NCBI GenBank assembly: GCA_018380115.1
Contig: JAGZUF010000013.1
Coordinates: 17,113-81,112, forward strand
Length of the DNA stretch: 64,000 bases
From: Oscillospiraceae bacterium
GTDB lineage: Bacteria; Bacillota; Clostridia; Oscillospirales; Ruminococcaceae
Reading direction: 5' to 3'
The position numbers and the translations under genes are program-made. The stretch's first letter is position 1. Every line of letters starts with the position of its first letter. This document shows, piece after piece, positions 16,926 through 25,138 of this stretch. The notes below the pieces were generated by a model that made no database searches, was not told where the DNA came from, and worked only from the letters and a program-made list of their open reading frames with translations.

Positions 16926-18325
16926 GGTGCCGTCCCCCTCTGCAGGGACAGGCGCACAGTGGTGCCCCGGCCCACCTCGCTTTCAAATTCCAGCGCAGTG
17001 TGGTGTGCGGCGGCGATGCGCTGGCACAGCGCCAGCCCCAGGCCGGATCCGTTCTGTGCCCGCGCGCGGGATTTATCCACCATATAAAACGGCTCGGTGA
17101 TGCGCCCAAGCTCACTTTCCGGGATGCCGCGGCCCTTGTCCTGTACAAACAGCACGATGCCGGTGCCCTGTGCTTCAAACCCCACATGGACAGGGCTGCC
17201 GGGCTTTGAAGCGCGCACGGCATTCACTGCGAGGTTATACAAAAGGTCTGCCAGAAGGGGCCTGTCTGCCATCACCCGTATGCCGCGGGCATCTGCGAAG
17301 GCGACGCTTGCCCCCTCAAGCCCGGCGCAGGCGTGGCGCACATCGCTGAACACAGCCGCCAGCGGCACGCTTTCCAGCACGGGACCCTCGCGGCCAAGGC
17401 GCATCAGCTCCAGCAGCTTCAGGCTCAGCGTCTCCAGCCGCTTTGTCTCGTGATACACATAGTCGGCCGCCTTTTCGCGTGCGCCCTGGCCGATGTCGCG
17501 GCTGCGAAGAAGGTCCGCGTAGCCCAGCATGGCCGTCATGGGGGTTTTGATTTCGTGTGTGAAGGCGGCCACAAAATCGTCGCGGCGGCGCACTTCCTCC
17601 GCCAGATTTTCCATGGCGTTCTGCACAGAGGCGGCCATGGCGTCAAAATCGCGGCTCAGGGTGCCCGCCTCGTCCTGCGTTTGGATATTCGTGCGCTGGC
17701 CGTACTGCCCGGCCGCGATGCGCGCGGCCGCGGCGGAAAGGCGCTTCAGCGGGCGCAGCAGAAACGTGGTGAAGCCCAGCGTCAGGGCCGCCGCCGCGCA
17801 CAGCAGCGCGGCGCACAGCCGCCAGAAGCGGTGAAGCTGGGCTGTGCGCTCGGCATACAGGGCCGAGATGTCGAACACGCTCACCAGCGTGCCCCGGGCC
17901 TCGTTTGCCGAAAGGCTGCCTGCCAGCAGCATATAGGTGCTTTCTCCGGCGGCGCAGAGGGTGTACTGCCCCCCGCCCGCGCGGGCTGCGCCGATAAGCG
18001 CGGTTTTGTCCACAGCCTCCGGTAGGCGGGAATACAGGCTGGCCCAGCCGCTGCTCAACAGAGCGAACTGCGCCTGCGGCATGGCTGCGGCAACCTCCAG
18101 CCCCGCGCTGTGCAGGGCGTTTTCCGGCGCGCCGCCCTCCCGCGCAAGGCGCAGGGCGGCGTCCTGCACAGAGAGCCTCTGCGCTGTGTGCTGCGCCGCG
18201 TTCTGCACGGCGGCGCTTTCCAGCGCCGCGTCAAAATTCTGCGCCACCAGCCGGTAGCCGCCTGCAAGAAACAGCGCGCCCGTCACAGCCACAAGGCACA
18301 GCGTCAGCTTCTGGGCTATTTTCAT
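16922..18325 (-). CDS. Sensor histidine kinase (HAMP, HisKA, HATPase)
   Basis: The 467-residue kinase has a transmembrane helix at about 9-28, an extracytoplasmic sensor region of about 130 residues, a second helix near 170-190 and a HAMP. The phosphoacceptor His is in AAFTHEIKTPMTAMLGY. The ATPase domain has the N-box LLYNLAVNAVRA, G1 DKGRGIPESE and G2 GSGLGLALCQRI. It overlaps its response regulator by four bases. The downstream genes are an orphan exported protein and three exported paralogs, so cell-surface stimulus and output are likely. Confidence 0.93.
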   Translation of the reverse strand: MKIAQKLTLCLVAVTGALFLAGGYRLVAQNFDAALESAAVQNAAQHTAQRLSVQDAALRLAREGGAPENALHSAGLEVAAAMPQAQFALLSSGWASLYSRLPEAVDKTALIGAARAGGGQYTLCAAGESTYMLLAGSLSANEARGTLVSVFDISALYAERTAQLHRFWRLCAALLCAAAALTLGFTTFLLRPLKRLSAAAARIAAGQYGQRTNIQTQDEAGTLSRDFDAMAASVQNAMENLAEEVRRRDDFVAAFTHEIKTPMTAMLGYADLLRSRDIGQGAREKAADYVYHETKRLETLSLKLLELMRLGREGPVLESVPLAAVFSDVRHACAGLEGASVAFADARGIRVMADRPLLADLLYNLAVNAVRASKPGSPVHVGFEAQGTGIVLFVQDKGRGIPESELGRITEPFYMVDKSRARAQNGSGLGLALCQRIAAAHHTALEFESEVGRGTTVRLSLQRGTAP

Positions 18326-18978
18326 GGCATGTCCTCCAGCTCATAGCCGATTTTATATACGGTCTTGATGGCGGCCTGAAGGCCCAGCTTTTTGCGCAGG
18401 CGCTGGATGTGCAGGTCCAGGGTGCGCGAATCCACCTCTGCCTCGTCGCCCCACACGCGCTCGTACAGTGCATTGCGGTACAATACGGCGTTTTTGTTGC
18501 GCATCAGCTCCAGCAAAAGGTCGTATTCGCGCGGGGTAAGCGGCACGGGTGCGCCGTTTTTGCACACGGTGCGGCGCACAGGGTCCAGCGTGACGCCGCA
18601 GGCCTGCAGCACCGTGCGCCCGCGCCCGGTGCGGCGCAGTGCGGCCTCCACGCGGGCCACGAGCTCGGCGGGCTCGAAGGGCTTGCAGATATAATCCTGC
18701 GCGCCGGCGGCAAGGCCCTTTACGCGCTGGGCGACGTCTGTCTTTGCAGTGAGAAAGATAACGGGCGTTTCGTCGCCGATAAAGGTTTTCAGCTCATAGC
18801 CGTCATGGTCCGGCAGCATCACGTCCAGAACCACCAGCGCCCAGCGCCCGGCTTCAATGAGGTCTGCCGCCTCGGCGCCGGAATAGGCGGCCCTGCAGCG
18901 GTAACCTGCGTTTTCCAGCGCCAGGCACACAAGGTCTGCAATGGCATGCTCGTCGTCCACGACTAAAATGGGTTCCAT
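18322..18978 (-). CDS. OmpR-family response regulator
   Basis: The 218-residue protein has a receiver domain with the acidic pair in VVDDEHA, the phosphoacceptor Asp in LVVLDVMLPDHDGYE, and T/K switch residues in IFLTAKTDV and DYICKPF. The winged-helix output domain contains LTPREYDLLLELM and SRTLDLHIQRLRKKLG. It is first in the operon with the kinase. No upstream binding-site repeat was recognised in the 125 bases between it and the purine permease. Confidence 0.95.
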   Translation of the reverse strand: MEPILVVDDEHAIADLVCLALENAGYRCRAAYSGAEAADLIEAGRWALVVLDVMLPDHDGYELKTFIGDETPVIFLTAKTDVAQRVKGLAAGAQDYICKPFEPAELVARVEAALRRTGRGRTVLQACGVTLDPVRRTVCKNGAPVPLTPREYDLLLELMRNKNAVLYRNALYERVWGDEAEVDSRTLDLHIQRLRKKLGLQAAIKTVYKIGYELEDMP

Positions 18979-19056
18979 GTGTACGTCCCCTTCCTGCGGA
19001 TGCTGCCTTCAGTATAACACACATTGTAACAAAGTTTTATCTGCCCGCCGAAAAGG

Positions 19057-19091
19057 AAAAGCGCCTCTGTCCTGTGAACAGAGGCGCTTTT
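19057..19091. terminator. Terminator of the purine permease gene
   Basis: A 14-bp stem (AAAAGCGCCTCTGT and its complement) has a 7-base loop and A/T ends. It lies 13 bases past the stop of the minus-strand permease. Confidence 0.88.
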
Positions 19092-19103
19092 GGAAAGCGT
19101 ATG

Positions 19104-20474
19104 TCAGATAACGAGCGTGACAATGCGGATGACGAACAGGGCGAACACAATCCACATAACAGGGTGGATGTCGCGGATTTTGCCGCGCACGATGCGCAGC
19201 ACCATCCACGTCAGCACGCCGAACATGATGCCGTTGGCAATGGAGTAGGTGAAGGGCATCATGATAATGGCCACAAAGGCGCCCAGCACATCGGCCATAT
19301 CGCCCTCGAACTTTACCTTCAGCACGCTGGACATCATAAACATGCCCACAATGATGAGCGCAGGGGCGGTGGCGAAGCTGGGAATGGCGCCGAAAATGGG
19401 CCACAGGAACATGGCCAGCAGGAACAGCACTGCGGTGGTGAGGCTGGTGAGGCCTGTGCGGCCGCCTTCGGCCACGCCGGCAGAGCTCTCTACATAGCTG
19501 GTGACGGTGGAAGTGCCCAGGCAGGCGCCGGCCACGGTACCGATGGCGTCGGCCATCAGGGCCTTGCCCACGCGGGGCAGCTTGCCTTCCTTATCCAGCA
19601 TATTGCCCTTGGCCGCCACACCAATCAGCGTGCCCACAGTGTCGAACAGGTCTACGAACAGGAAGGCGAACACAATCACCGCGAACTCGGCGGCGTTCGT
19701 CAGCATGTAGCTGAAGTCGAATTTAAAGGCAGTGTCGCCCAAAGCGGCAAAGTTAGGCAGGAAATCGGCTGCGCCCGTGATCTGCGGAATGACGGAGTAC
19801 ACGCCCGCTTCCACATCTACGACGTACCAGCCGGTCAGCTCGGCCACGATGCCCAGCACCCATGTGATGAGAATGCCCCACAGAATGGCGCCCTTCACGC
19901 CGAAGTACAGCATGGCGCCGATGATGACGACGCCGATAAGCGCCAGCGCCACCTGCGGCGTGGCAATGTCGCCCAGCGCCACGCGCGTGGAGGCGTCGGC
20001 TGCGGCGATACCCGCATTCTGCAGGCCAATGAAGGTGATGAACAGGCCAATGCCCGTGGTGATGCCGTATTTCAGGTTTTCCGGGATGCAGTTCACCAGC
20101 GTCTCGCGGAATTTGAACGCAGAGAGGATGATGAAGATGATGCCCTCCACCAGAATGGCAGTGAGGGCGATTTGCCAGGCGTTGGGGTTGTCGCCCATTT
20201 CACCCAGACAGATGGTATAAGCAAAGTAGGCGTTCAGGCCCATGCCGGATGCCAGGGCAATGGGGTAGTTGGCAAGCAGCGCCATGATGATGGTGCCTGC
20301 GGCGGCGGCCAGCGCCGTGGCCATAAACACGCCCTGGCTGTTCATACCTGTCGCGCCCAGCATGTTGGGGTTCACGGCAAGGATGTACGCCATTGCAAGG
20401 AAGGTGGTGATACCCGCTAGAACTTCTGTTTTCACAGTGGTACCATTTTCTTTCAGATGAAAGAATTTTTCCAT
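19104..20474 (-). CDS. pbuG: NCS2/AzgA-type guanine-hypoxanthine permease
   Basis: This 456-residue membrane carrier has about twelve to thirteen hydrophobic segments and imports purine bases by proton symport. AzgA-group features include VKTEVLAGITTFLAMAYILAVNP near the start, ANYPIALASGMGLNAYFAYT and the central LFVDLFDTVGTLIG, plus GTSTVTSYVESSAGVAEGGRTGL. The start at 20474 is set by GAGGAGGAAACACC. A longer frame upstream crosses the leader and is rejected. The long leader holds a probable purine aptamer and a terminator, so expression is probably shut by purine. Confidence 0.95.
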   Translation of the reverse strand: MEKFFHLKENGTTVKTEVLAGITTFLAMAYILAVNPNMLGATGMNSQGVFMATALAAAAGTIIMALLANYPIALASGMGLNAYFAYTICLGEMGDNPNAWQIALTAILVEGIIFIILSAFKFRETLVNCIPENLKYGITTGIGLFITFIGLQNAGIAAADASTRVALGDIATPQVALALIGVVIIGAMLYFGVKGAILWGILITWVLGIVAELTGWYVVDVEAGVYSVIPQITGAADFLPNFAALGDTAFKFDFSYMLTNAAEFAVIVFAFLFVDLFDTVGTLIGVAAKGNMLDKEGKLPRVGKALMADAIGTVAGACLGTSTVTSYVESSAGVAEGGRTGLTSLTTAVLFLLAMFLWPIFGAIPSFATAPALIIVGMFMMSSVLKVKFEGDMADVLGAFVAIIMMPFTYSIANGIMFGVLTWMVLRIVRGKIRDIHPVMWIVFALFVIRIVTLVI

Positions 20475-20534
20475 GGTGTTTCCTCCTCTAAAAAGATACA
20501 CAACATATTCAAAACGGGGCTTTCCCGCCTTGGC

Positions 20535-20580
20535 AAAAAAGAAACCCGGGCACCGCCCCGCCGCAAGGGGCCTGCCCGGG
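20535..20580 (-). terminator. Leader terminator before pbuG
   Basis: On the minus strand CCCGGGCA pairs with TGCCCGGG around an inner GCCCC/GGGGC stem, followed by TTTCTTTTTT. It is 60 bases before the pbuG start, so it works in the leader, not after a gene. Confidence 0.8.
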
Positions 20581-20629
20581 AAACACAAACGCACCCCGCG
20601 CACAGCGCAGGGGAACGGAAGGTTTGCCG

Positions 20630-20691
20630 CCAATAGCCGGGCAGGGGTGTCCGCTAGAAACTGCCGGCCCATCCTGCCGGCGATATATTGG
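20630..20691 (-). promoter_or_regulatory. Probable purine riboswitch aptamer (degenerate)
   Basis: On the minus strand P1 is CCAAT/ATTGG. J1/2 is ATAT. P2 is GCCGGC paired with GCCGGC around the loop AGGATGG, whose GG matches the L2 kissing bases. J2/3 reads GTTTCTAG, close to the GTTTCTACC consensus. P3 is CGGACA/TGCCCG with a CCCC loop, and J3/1 is GGCTATTGG. The usual seven-base L3 (CCGTAAA type) is shortened. The downstream gene is a purine permease and a terminator follows, which supports the call. The shortened L3 is the main doubt. Confidence 0.55.
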
Positions 20692-20750
20692 TGCAATTCT
20701 ATTTTTTTCGCACAACATGTAGTGCAGTATTTTGAAAAAAGAACATTCTT

Positions 20751-20780
20751 ATTATAGCGCTGTCCAAAAACGTTTGGCAA
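20751..20780 (-). promoter_or_regulatory. SigA promoter of pbuG
   Basis: On the minus strand TTGCCA and TATAAT are separated by 18 bp. A near-palindrome CCAAACGTTTTTGG overlaps the -35 and could bind a LacI-type repressor. Confidence 0.65.
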
Positions 20781-20921
20781 GGTGTGATTTTGACGAAATT
20801 TGCGCGCATTTGACACACGAAACCAGCGAAGAGAGCAAACTGTGCGCCCACGGCGGATTTGACAGGCGGCGCGGTACAGGCTATGATAAAAAAGTATTCT
20901 GCATAAAGGGGGCTGGCAGCC

Positions 20922-21821
20922 ATCGGAAGGCCGGTTCTGTTCATTTACAATACCCAGGCGGGAAAAAACGGCATCACGGCAAAATTGGACGCCGTGCTGA
21001 AGGCGCTGTATGAAAACGGGTTCGACATCACGGTGTGCCCTGTGGGCACGCAGCGCGACGCGCAGGAGCTTTTGGCACAGCAGGGCGGGCGGTATGACGC
21101 CGTGCTGTGTGCAGGCGGCGACGGCACGCTTCACCACACGGTGAACGCTATGGCACAGGCCGGGCTGGGGCTGCCGGTGGGTTACCTGCCTGCGGGCTCT
21201 ACCAACGATTTTGCCGCCAGCGCGGGCCTGAGCGAAGATATGGCAGAGGGCTGTGCGCGCATAGCCTCCCTGCGCGAGACAAGGCTGGACCTGGGCGATT
21301 TCTGCGGCCGGCGCTTTTGCTATGTGGCCGCGTTCGGCATGTTTACAGATGTCTCTTATTCCACGCCGCGCCAGGCCAAGAACCTTCTGGGCCACATGGC
21401 CTATATTCTGGAGGGCGTCAAACGGCTGAACCTGTTTCAAAGCTGGCACGCCCGCGTCCGGGCAGCGGGCTTCTGTATGGAGGACGATTTCTGGTACGGG
21501 TCATTCACGAACACACGCTCAGTGGGAGGCTTCGGCTTCCCCAATGCGGATAAGGTTCAGCTGGATGACGGCGAATTTGAGGTGATGCTGGTGCGCAGCC
21601 CCAAAAGCCTGGCCGAGCTGAACACACTGGCGGCAAGGCTGGTGCGGCAGGAGTTTGACGGCAGAGACCTTGTATTTCTGCACGCGAAAGAGCTGCAGGT
21701 GACGTTCGGCGCCCCTGTGCCATGGACGCTGGACGGCGAGTTCGGCGGCGAAGTGCAGCAGGCGCAGCTTTCGGTGCTGCCCGGCGCACTGCGCCTTTTG
21801 GGCGCGGCGGAGGAAAAATGA
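20922..21821 (+). CDS. Diacylglycerol/lipid kinase family protein, non-standard start
   Basis: DAGK catalytic-domain protein of about 299 residues. The nucleotide-binding start LFIYNTQAGKNG is encoded upstream of the first ATG/GTG/TTG (TTG 20985), and the GGDGT motif is in AVLCAGGDGTLHHTVNA. AGSTNDFA and the C-terminal WTLDGEFGG also match the family. Between the in-frame TAA at 20904 and TTG 20985 there is no ATG, GTG or TTG. AAAGGGGG at 20905-20912 places an ATC codon at 20922 at ideal distance, giving a protein beginning GRPVLFIYN. CTG 20913 is an alternative. An AUC start or a mutated ATG is inferred. Confidence 0.8.
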   Translation: MGRPVLFIYNTQAGKNGITAKLDAVLKALYENGFDITVCPVGTQRDAQELLAQQGGRYDAVLCAGGDGTLHHTVNAMAQAGLGLPVGYLPAGSTNDFAASAGLSEDMAEGCARIASLRETRLDLGDFCGRRFCYVAAFGMFTDVSYSTPRQAKNLLGHMAYILEGVKRLNLFQSWHARVRAAGFCMEDDFWYGSFTNTRSVGGFGFPNADKVQLDDGEFEVMLVRSPKSLAELNTLAARLVRQEFDGRDLVFLHAKELQVTFGAPVPWTLDGEFGGEVQQAQLSVLPGALRLLGAAEEK

Positions 21822-21864
21822 CTGCGGCGGTGACCGTTGTGTTTGGGCGCAGGAACAGAAAAAG

Positions 21865-21907
21865 CAGCGCGCCCCGGTTTTTGACCGGGGCGCGCTGTTC
21901 TTTTTTG
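21865..21907. terminator. Bidirectional terminator between lipid kinase and SPFH genes
   Basis: A 14-bp stem CAGCGCGCCCCGGT with its complement is flanked by an A-rich left arm and TTCTTTTTT on the right. The genes converge here. Confidence 0.88.
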
Positions 21908-21928
21908 AAAGAAGAGGGGCCGGGGGCT

Positions 21929-22825
21929 TTACTTTGCGTCGGTGACGAATTCCTTCGCACTGGCAAGCGTGGCGGCCAGATCCTGCATGTTGCTGGGAAC
22001 AATCAGCTTGGTGGCCTTGCCGTCCGCAACCTTTTCCAGCGCCTCGAAGCTCTTCAGCGTCAGCACCTTCTGGCTGGGCGCAGCCTCGTTCAAAAGTTTG
22101 ATGGAATCGGCAAGGGCGCGCTGCACCTCCATAATGGCCTGCGCCTCGCCCTGTGCCTCGCGGATGCGCTGCTCGCGCACGGCATCGGCGCGCAGGATGG
22201 TGGATTCTTTCTCGCCCTCTGCCACAAGGATGGCGCTGCGCTTTTCGCCCTCGGCGCGCAGGATGCTCTCGCGGCGCTCGCGCTCAGCGCGCATCTGCTT
22301 TTCCATGGCTTCCTGAATATCGCGCGGCGGAATGATGTTTTTTACCTCCACGCGGTTCACCTTGATGCCCCACTTGTCGGTGGCCTCGTCCAGAATGGCT
22401 GTGATTTTGGCGTTGATGACGTCGCGGCTGGTGAGGGTGTGGTCCAGCTCCATCTCGCCGATGATATTGCGCAGCGTGGTGGCCGTGAGGTTCTCAATGG
22501 CGGAAAGCGGGCGCTCGACACCATAGGTAAACAGCTTGGCGTCCGTGATTTGGAAGAACACCACAGTGTCTATCTGCATGGTGACGTTGTCGCGCGTGAT
22601 GACAGGCTGGGGCTTAAAATCCACCACCTGCTCTTTCAGCGAAACCTTTTTGGCCACGCGGTCGATAAATGGCACTTTCATGTGGAAGCCCGCCGTCCAG
22701 GTGCCGAAATAGACGCCCATGCGCTCCAGCACATAGACATAGGCCTGCGGTACGATGGCGATGTTGGAGATCAGGATAATCAGCGCAATGGCCAGCAGCA
22801 CCAGCAATACGATTAAAAATGGCAT
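21929..22825 (-). CDS. SPFH/band-7 membrane scaffold protein (stomatin-like)
   Basis: The 298-residue protein has an N-terminal hydrophobic segment FLIVLLVLLAIALIILISNIAIV, then an SPFH domain: IVPQAYVYVLERMGVYFGTW, VKVSLKEQVVDFKPQ-type strands, GEMELDHTLTSRDVINAKI and WGIKVNRVEVKNI. It ends with an Ala/Glu-rich coiled coil (about 175-240). These proteins form oligomeric membrane microdomain scaffolds. An NfeD partner lies 64 bp upstream on the same strand, the usual operon pair. Confidence 0.92.
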   Translation of the reverse strand: MPFLIVLLVLLAIALIILISNIAIVPQAYVYVLERMGVYFGTWTAGFHMKVPFIDRVAKKVSLKEQVVDFKPQPVITRDNVTMQIDTVVFFQITDAKLFTYGVERPLSAIENLTATTLRNIIGEMELDHTLTSRDVINAKITAILDEATDKWGIKVNRVEVKNIIPPRDIQEAMEKQMRAERERRESILRAEGEKRSAILVAEGEKESTILRADAVREQRIREAQGEAQAIMEVQRALADSIKLLNEAAPSQKVLTLKSFEALEKVADGKATKLIVPSNMQDLAATLASAKEFVTDAK

Positions 22826-22889
22826 AACAAAATTCCTCCTGGTAATATTTTATAAAAAATTACGGTTTGTAGTGAATAAGGGCGGGCCG

Positions 22890-23342
22890 CTACACGGCGC
22901 GCGTACTGCTGCCGGCGGAGGGGCGCAGCACCAGCGTGGTGCCCTCCACGGCTACCACTTCGGCCAGCTGGCCCTCAGCCAGCGGCACATCGCAGCGCGC
23001 GGCCCAATCCACACCCGACAGGCGTGCCCGCCCGGGGCGCGCGGGCTCTACGGCGGCAATTACCTCGGCTGTCTGGCCCACATTGCGGTCTGCGTTTGTG
23101 GGCACGGCGGCTTTGGCATCTTTTTTGCGCACCAGCGGCCGCATCAGAATCAGGCACAAAAGGCTCACCACCAGAAATACGGCGGTTTGTGCCACCGCAT
23201 TGGGCACGAAGGCGCTGAACAGCAGCGCCGCTGCGGCCCCCGCGCAAAACCAGATGGAGACGAGCGTGGTGGTGGCGGCTTCAACTGCGATGAATACAAT
23301 AAGCAGGACTAGCCAGACGATGCTGGCAATAGTAAACGACAT
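22890..23342 (-). CDS. NfeD-like membrane protein
   Basis: The 150-residue protein has two to three hydrophobic segments in the first 70 residues, a short linker, then an OB-fold domain (about 85-145) with VGQTAEVIAAVEPARPGRARLSG and GQLAEVVAVEGTTLVLRP. This is the short NfeD1b form that partners SPFH proteins. It is first in the two-gene operon and preceded by a good promoter. Confidence 0.9.
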   Translation of the reverse strand: MSFTIASIVWLVLLIVFIAVEAATTTLVSIWFCAGAAAALLFSAFVPNAVAQTAVFLVVSLLCLILMRPLVRKKDAKAAVPTNADRNVGQTAEVIAAVEPARPGRARLSGVDWAARCDVPLAEGQLAEVVAVEGTTLVLRPSAGSSTRAV

Positions 23343-23390
23343 GAGGCTCCCTTCCTTTCTTGGGCGGCGTCTCGCGATTGCCTTATTTGT

Positions 23391-23419
23391 ATTGTATCAG
23401 AAAGCCTTGCAAAGCACAA
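23391..23419 (-). promoter_or_regulatory. Promoter of nfeD-SPFH with an embedded GCTTTGCAA site
   Basis: On the minus strand TTGTGC and TACAAT are separated by 17 bp. The complement of TTGCAAAGC at 23407-23415, identical to the half-site at the XRE promoter near 8000, spans the edge of the -35 and the spacer. Confidence 0.6.
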
Positions 23420-23678
23420 AGGGAAAAAACGGGCGGTTTTGCCCTGTTTGAGCCCGGAAAGCGAATTTTAAGAACTTTCGTCCCCCGTGCAAAGCCGGGC
23501 GCGCCCAAGCGTGACTGGGCGCGCCCGGGCGGCAGAACACCTGTTTCCGCGCCCGCCGCGAAAAAAGAGCATAAGGCGTAATGCGGGGCGCTTGTTTGCC
23601 CTGTAAGTTATGTTATAATGAAAAAAAGACAGAGGCCGCCTGCTTTTTCGCGTTTGGGCGGCAGAAGGGGGGCGTTAT
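23420..23678 (+). promoter_or_regulatory. Intergenic region with hairpin and promoter of the zinc-ribbon cluster
   Basis: An 11-bp GC hairpin GGGCGCGCCCA lies at 23497-23526 without a T-run in either direction. A promoter with TTGTTT (23592-23597), 16-bp spacer and TATAAT (23614-23619) leads into the first zinc-ribbon gene. Nothing else is seen. Confidence 0.55.
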
Positions 23679-25115
23679 ATGTTCTGCACTCATTGTGGCG
23701 CACATCTTACAGGGGGCGAGCGCTTTTGTCCCGGCTGCGGGGCGGCCCTGCAGCCGGCGGAAGCCGCGAGGCCCGGTGTGCAGCAGCCGCTGCCTGCCGC
23801 GCCGCAGGGCCCGGCAGGGCAGGGCTGGCAGCAGCCCGCATATGCAGGCTATATGCCAAGCCGGCCGCCCAGAGCTGCAAGAACACCCTGGCCGGATGCA
23901 TATTATGTGCAGGAGTTTGAGAAGGTGGCCGCCACGGGGAAGGGCAGCTTCAACTGGGCCGCATTTTTCTTCGGGCCGTTCCACTGCCTGTACCGCGGCT
24001 GTGTGCCGCGCTTTCTGAAGCTGTATCTGCCCATATGGGCGGCCGGCATGGCGGCGGCAGTGTTCGTCCAAATGCAGGCGCCTGCGGCGCTGCACGGCGG
24101 GGGCGGCCTGTATGCGCTGGGCCTTGTGCTGAACCTGCTGTGCAGCCTGTGGGGAGTGGGTGTGGGGCTTTACAACGGCTTCACGTTCAACCGGCATTAT
24201 TTTGAGCATGTGCGGGGCAATGCCGCGGCCCCCACGCGCCCCGGCCTGATGGGCGTTGCGCTTGCCGTGCAGGCTGTGGTGGGCATTGTGCTGGCAATGG
24301 TGATGCTTGCCGGCCTTGGGGCCGAGCTTGGGCGCGGAATCCGCAGCGGGGTGGGCGGCCTTCTGGACGACAGCATGCCTTACGAGGATGTGCAGGGCGG
24401 CGGCCACAGCGACCCGCAGGGAAAATACGACGCTCTGTTCTCCGCTATTCTGGACAGCCACGCCGGCGCTGCGGAAACAGTGCAGGATTATACCCAGGGC
24501 TATACCGTGCCGCGCGCATGGCCCGCTGGCACGCCGAACGACATGATACTTCGCGCTTCGCGCCTGTTTGCAGATGATGATATCAGCCTTGGCACGTTGG
24601 TTTCAGCTATGAATAACACGGTGTGGAGCGAAGAGTATGCGGCCGATGAGGGCACGGACGGCTGGAACAGCCAGCTTTTATACGGCGAAGTGGGCGAGAC
24701 GGCGGTGCAGCTTGAATTTTCCCGCAGGGGCGAGCTTGTGAGCATCATTTCCGCCATCACGTATCTGGTGGACGATGATGACCTCAACTCTTATTATGAG
24801 CTGACACAGGAAGAACTGGCCGCCTTTGTGCAGTGGCTGTATGAGCAGGCGGGCACACAGGGCGGCGGAATGGCCGCGCGTGTGCGCGGCATCTGGGCGG
24901 ACGGCGCCGGGCAGCAGCTTCAAATTACGCCTGGTATGCTTGGCGGTGAAGGCTGTGAGCTGTGGTTTGTGGAAAACGGCGCCCTTGTGCTGCGGCTGGA
25001 CAGCGGCGCATACCGGCGGCTGGTGCTTTCTCAGGGCGACACGGTGCTCACCGTCAGTGAATGTGATGAAGACGGCGCGGAAACTGCGCCGGGAAGTGTC
25101 TATTATAAAATGTGA
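23679..25115 (+). CDS. Zinc-ribbon/DUF2628 membrane protein, paralog A
   Basis: The 478-residue protein has an N-terminal zinc ribbon CTHCG..CPGCG, a Pro/Ala-rich linker, then the DUF2628 signature YYVQEFEKVAATGKGSFNWAAFFFGPFHCLYRGC followed by three to four membrane helices (about 120-225). The rest (about 225-478) is predicted extracytoplasmic and resembles the C-termini of its two neighbours, including QWLYEQAG and a RGIWADGAG strand region. Function unknown. The first of three tandem paralogs, each with the same architecture. Confidence 0.82.
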   Translation: MFCTHCGAHLTGGERFCPGCGAALQPAEAARPGVQQPLPAAPQGPAGQGWQQPAYAGYMPSRPPRAARTPWPDAYYVQEFEKVAATGKGSFNWAAFFFGPFHCLYRGCVPRFLKLYLPIWAAGMAAAVFVQMQAPAALHGGGGLYALGLVLNLLCSLWGVGVGLYNGFTFNRHYFEHVRGNAAAPTRPGLMGVALAVQAVVGIVLAMVMLAGLGAELGRGIRSGVGGLLDDSMPYEDVQGGGHSDPQGKYDALFSAILDSHAGAAETVQDYTQGYTVPRAWPAGTPNDMILRASRLFADDDISLGTLVSAMNNTVWSEEYAADEGTDGWNSQLLYGEVGETAVQLEFSRRGELVSIISAITYLVDDDDLNSYYELTQEELAAFVQWLYEQAGTQGGGMAARVRGIWADGAGQQLQITPGMLGGEGCELWFVENGALVLRLDSGAYRRLVLSQGDTVLTVSECDEDGAETAPGSVYYKM

Positions 25116-25138
25116 GAAAGAGGAACGGAGGATGGATG

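Noticed and set aside
20475..21449. N-terminal extension of the purine permease to 781 residues
   Set aside because: It would translate the riboswitch leader and the antisense of the lipid kinase; the true start at 20474 has a perfect ribosome site and matches the family.
23497..23526. GC-rich hairpin as a terminator
   Set aside because: There is no T-run on either strand.
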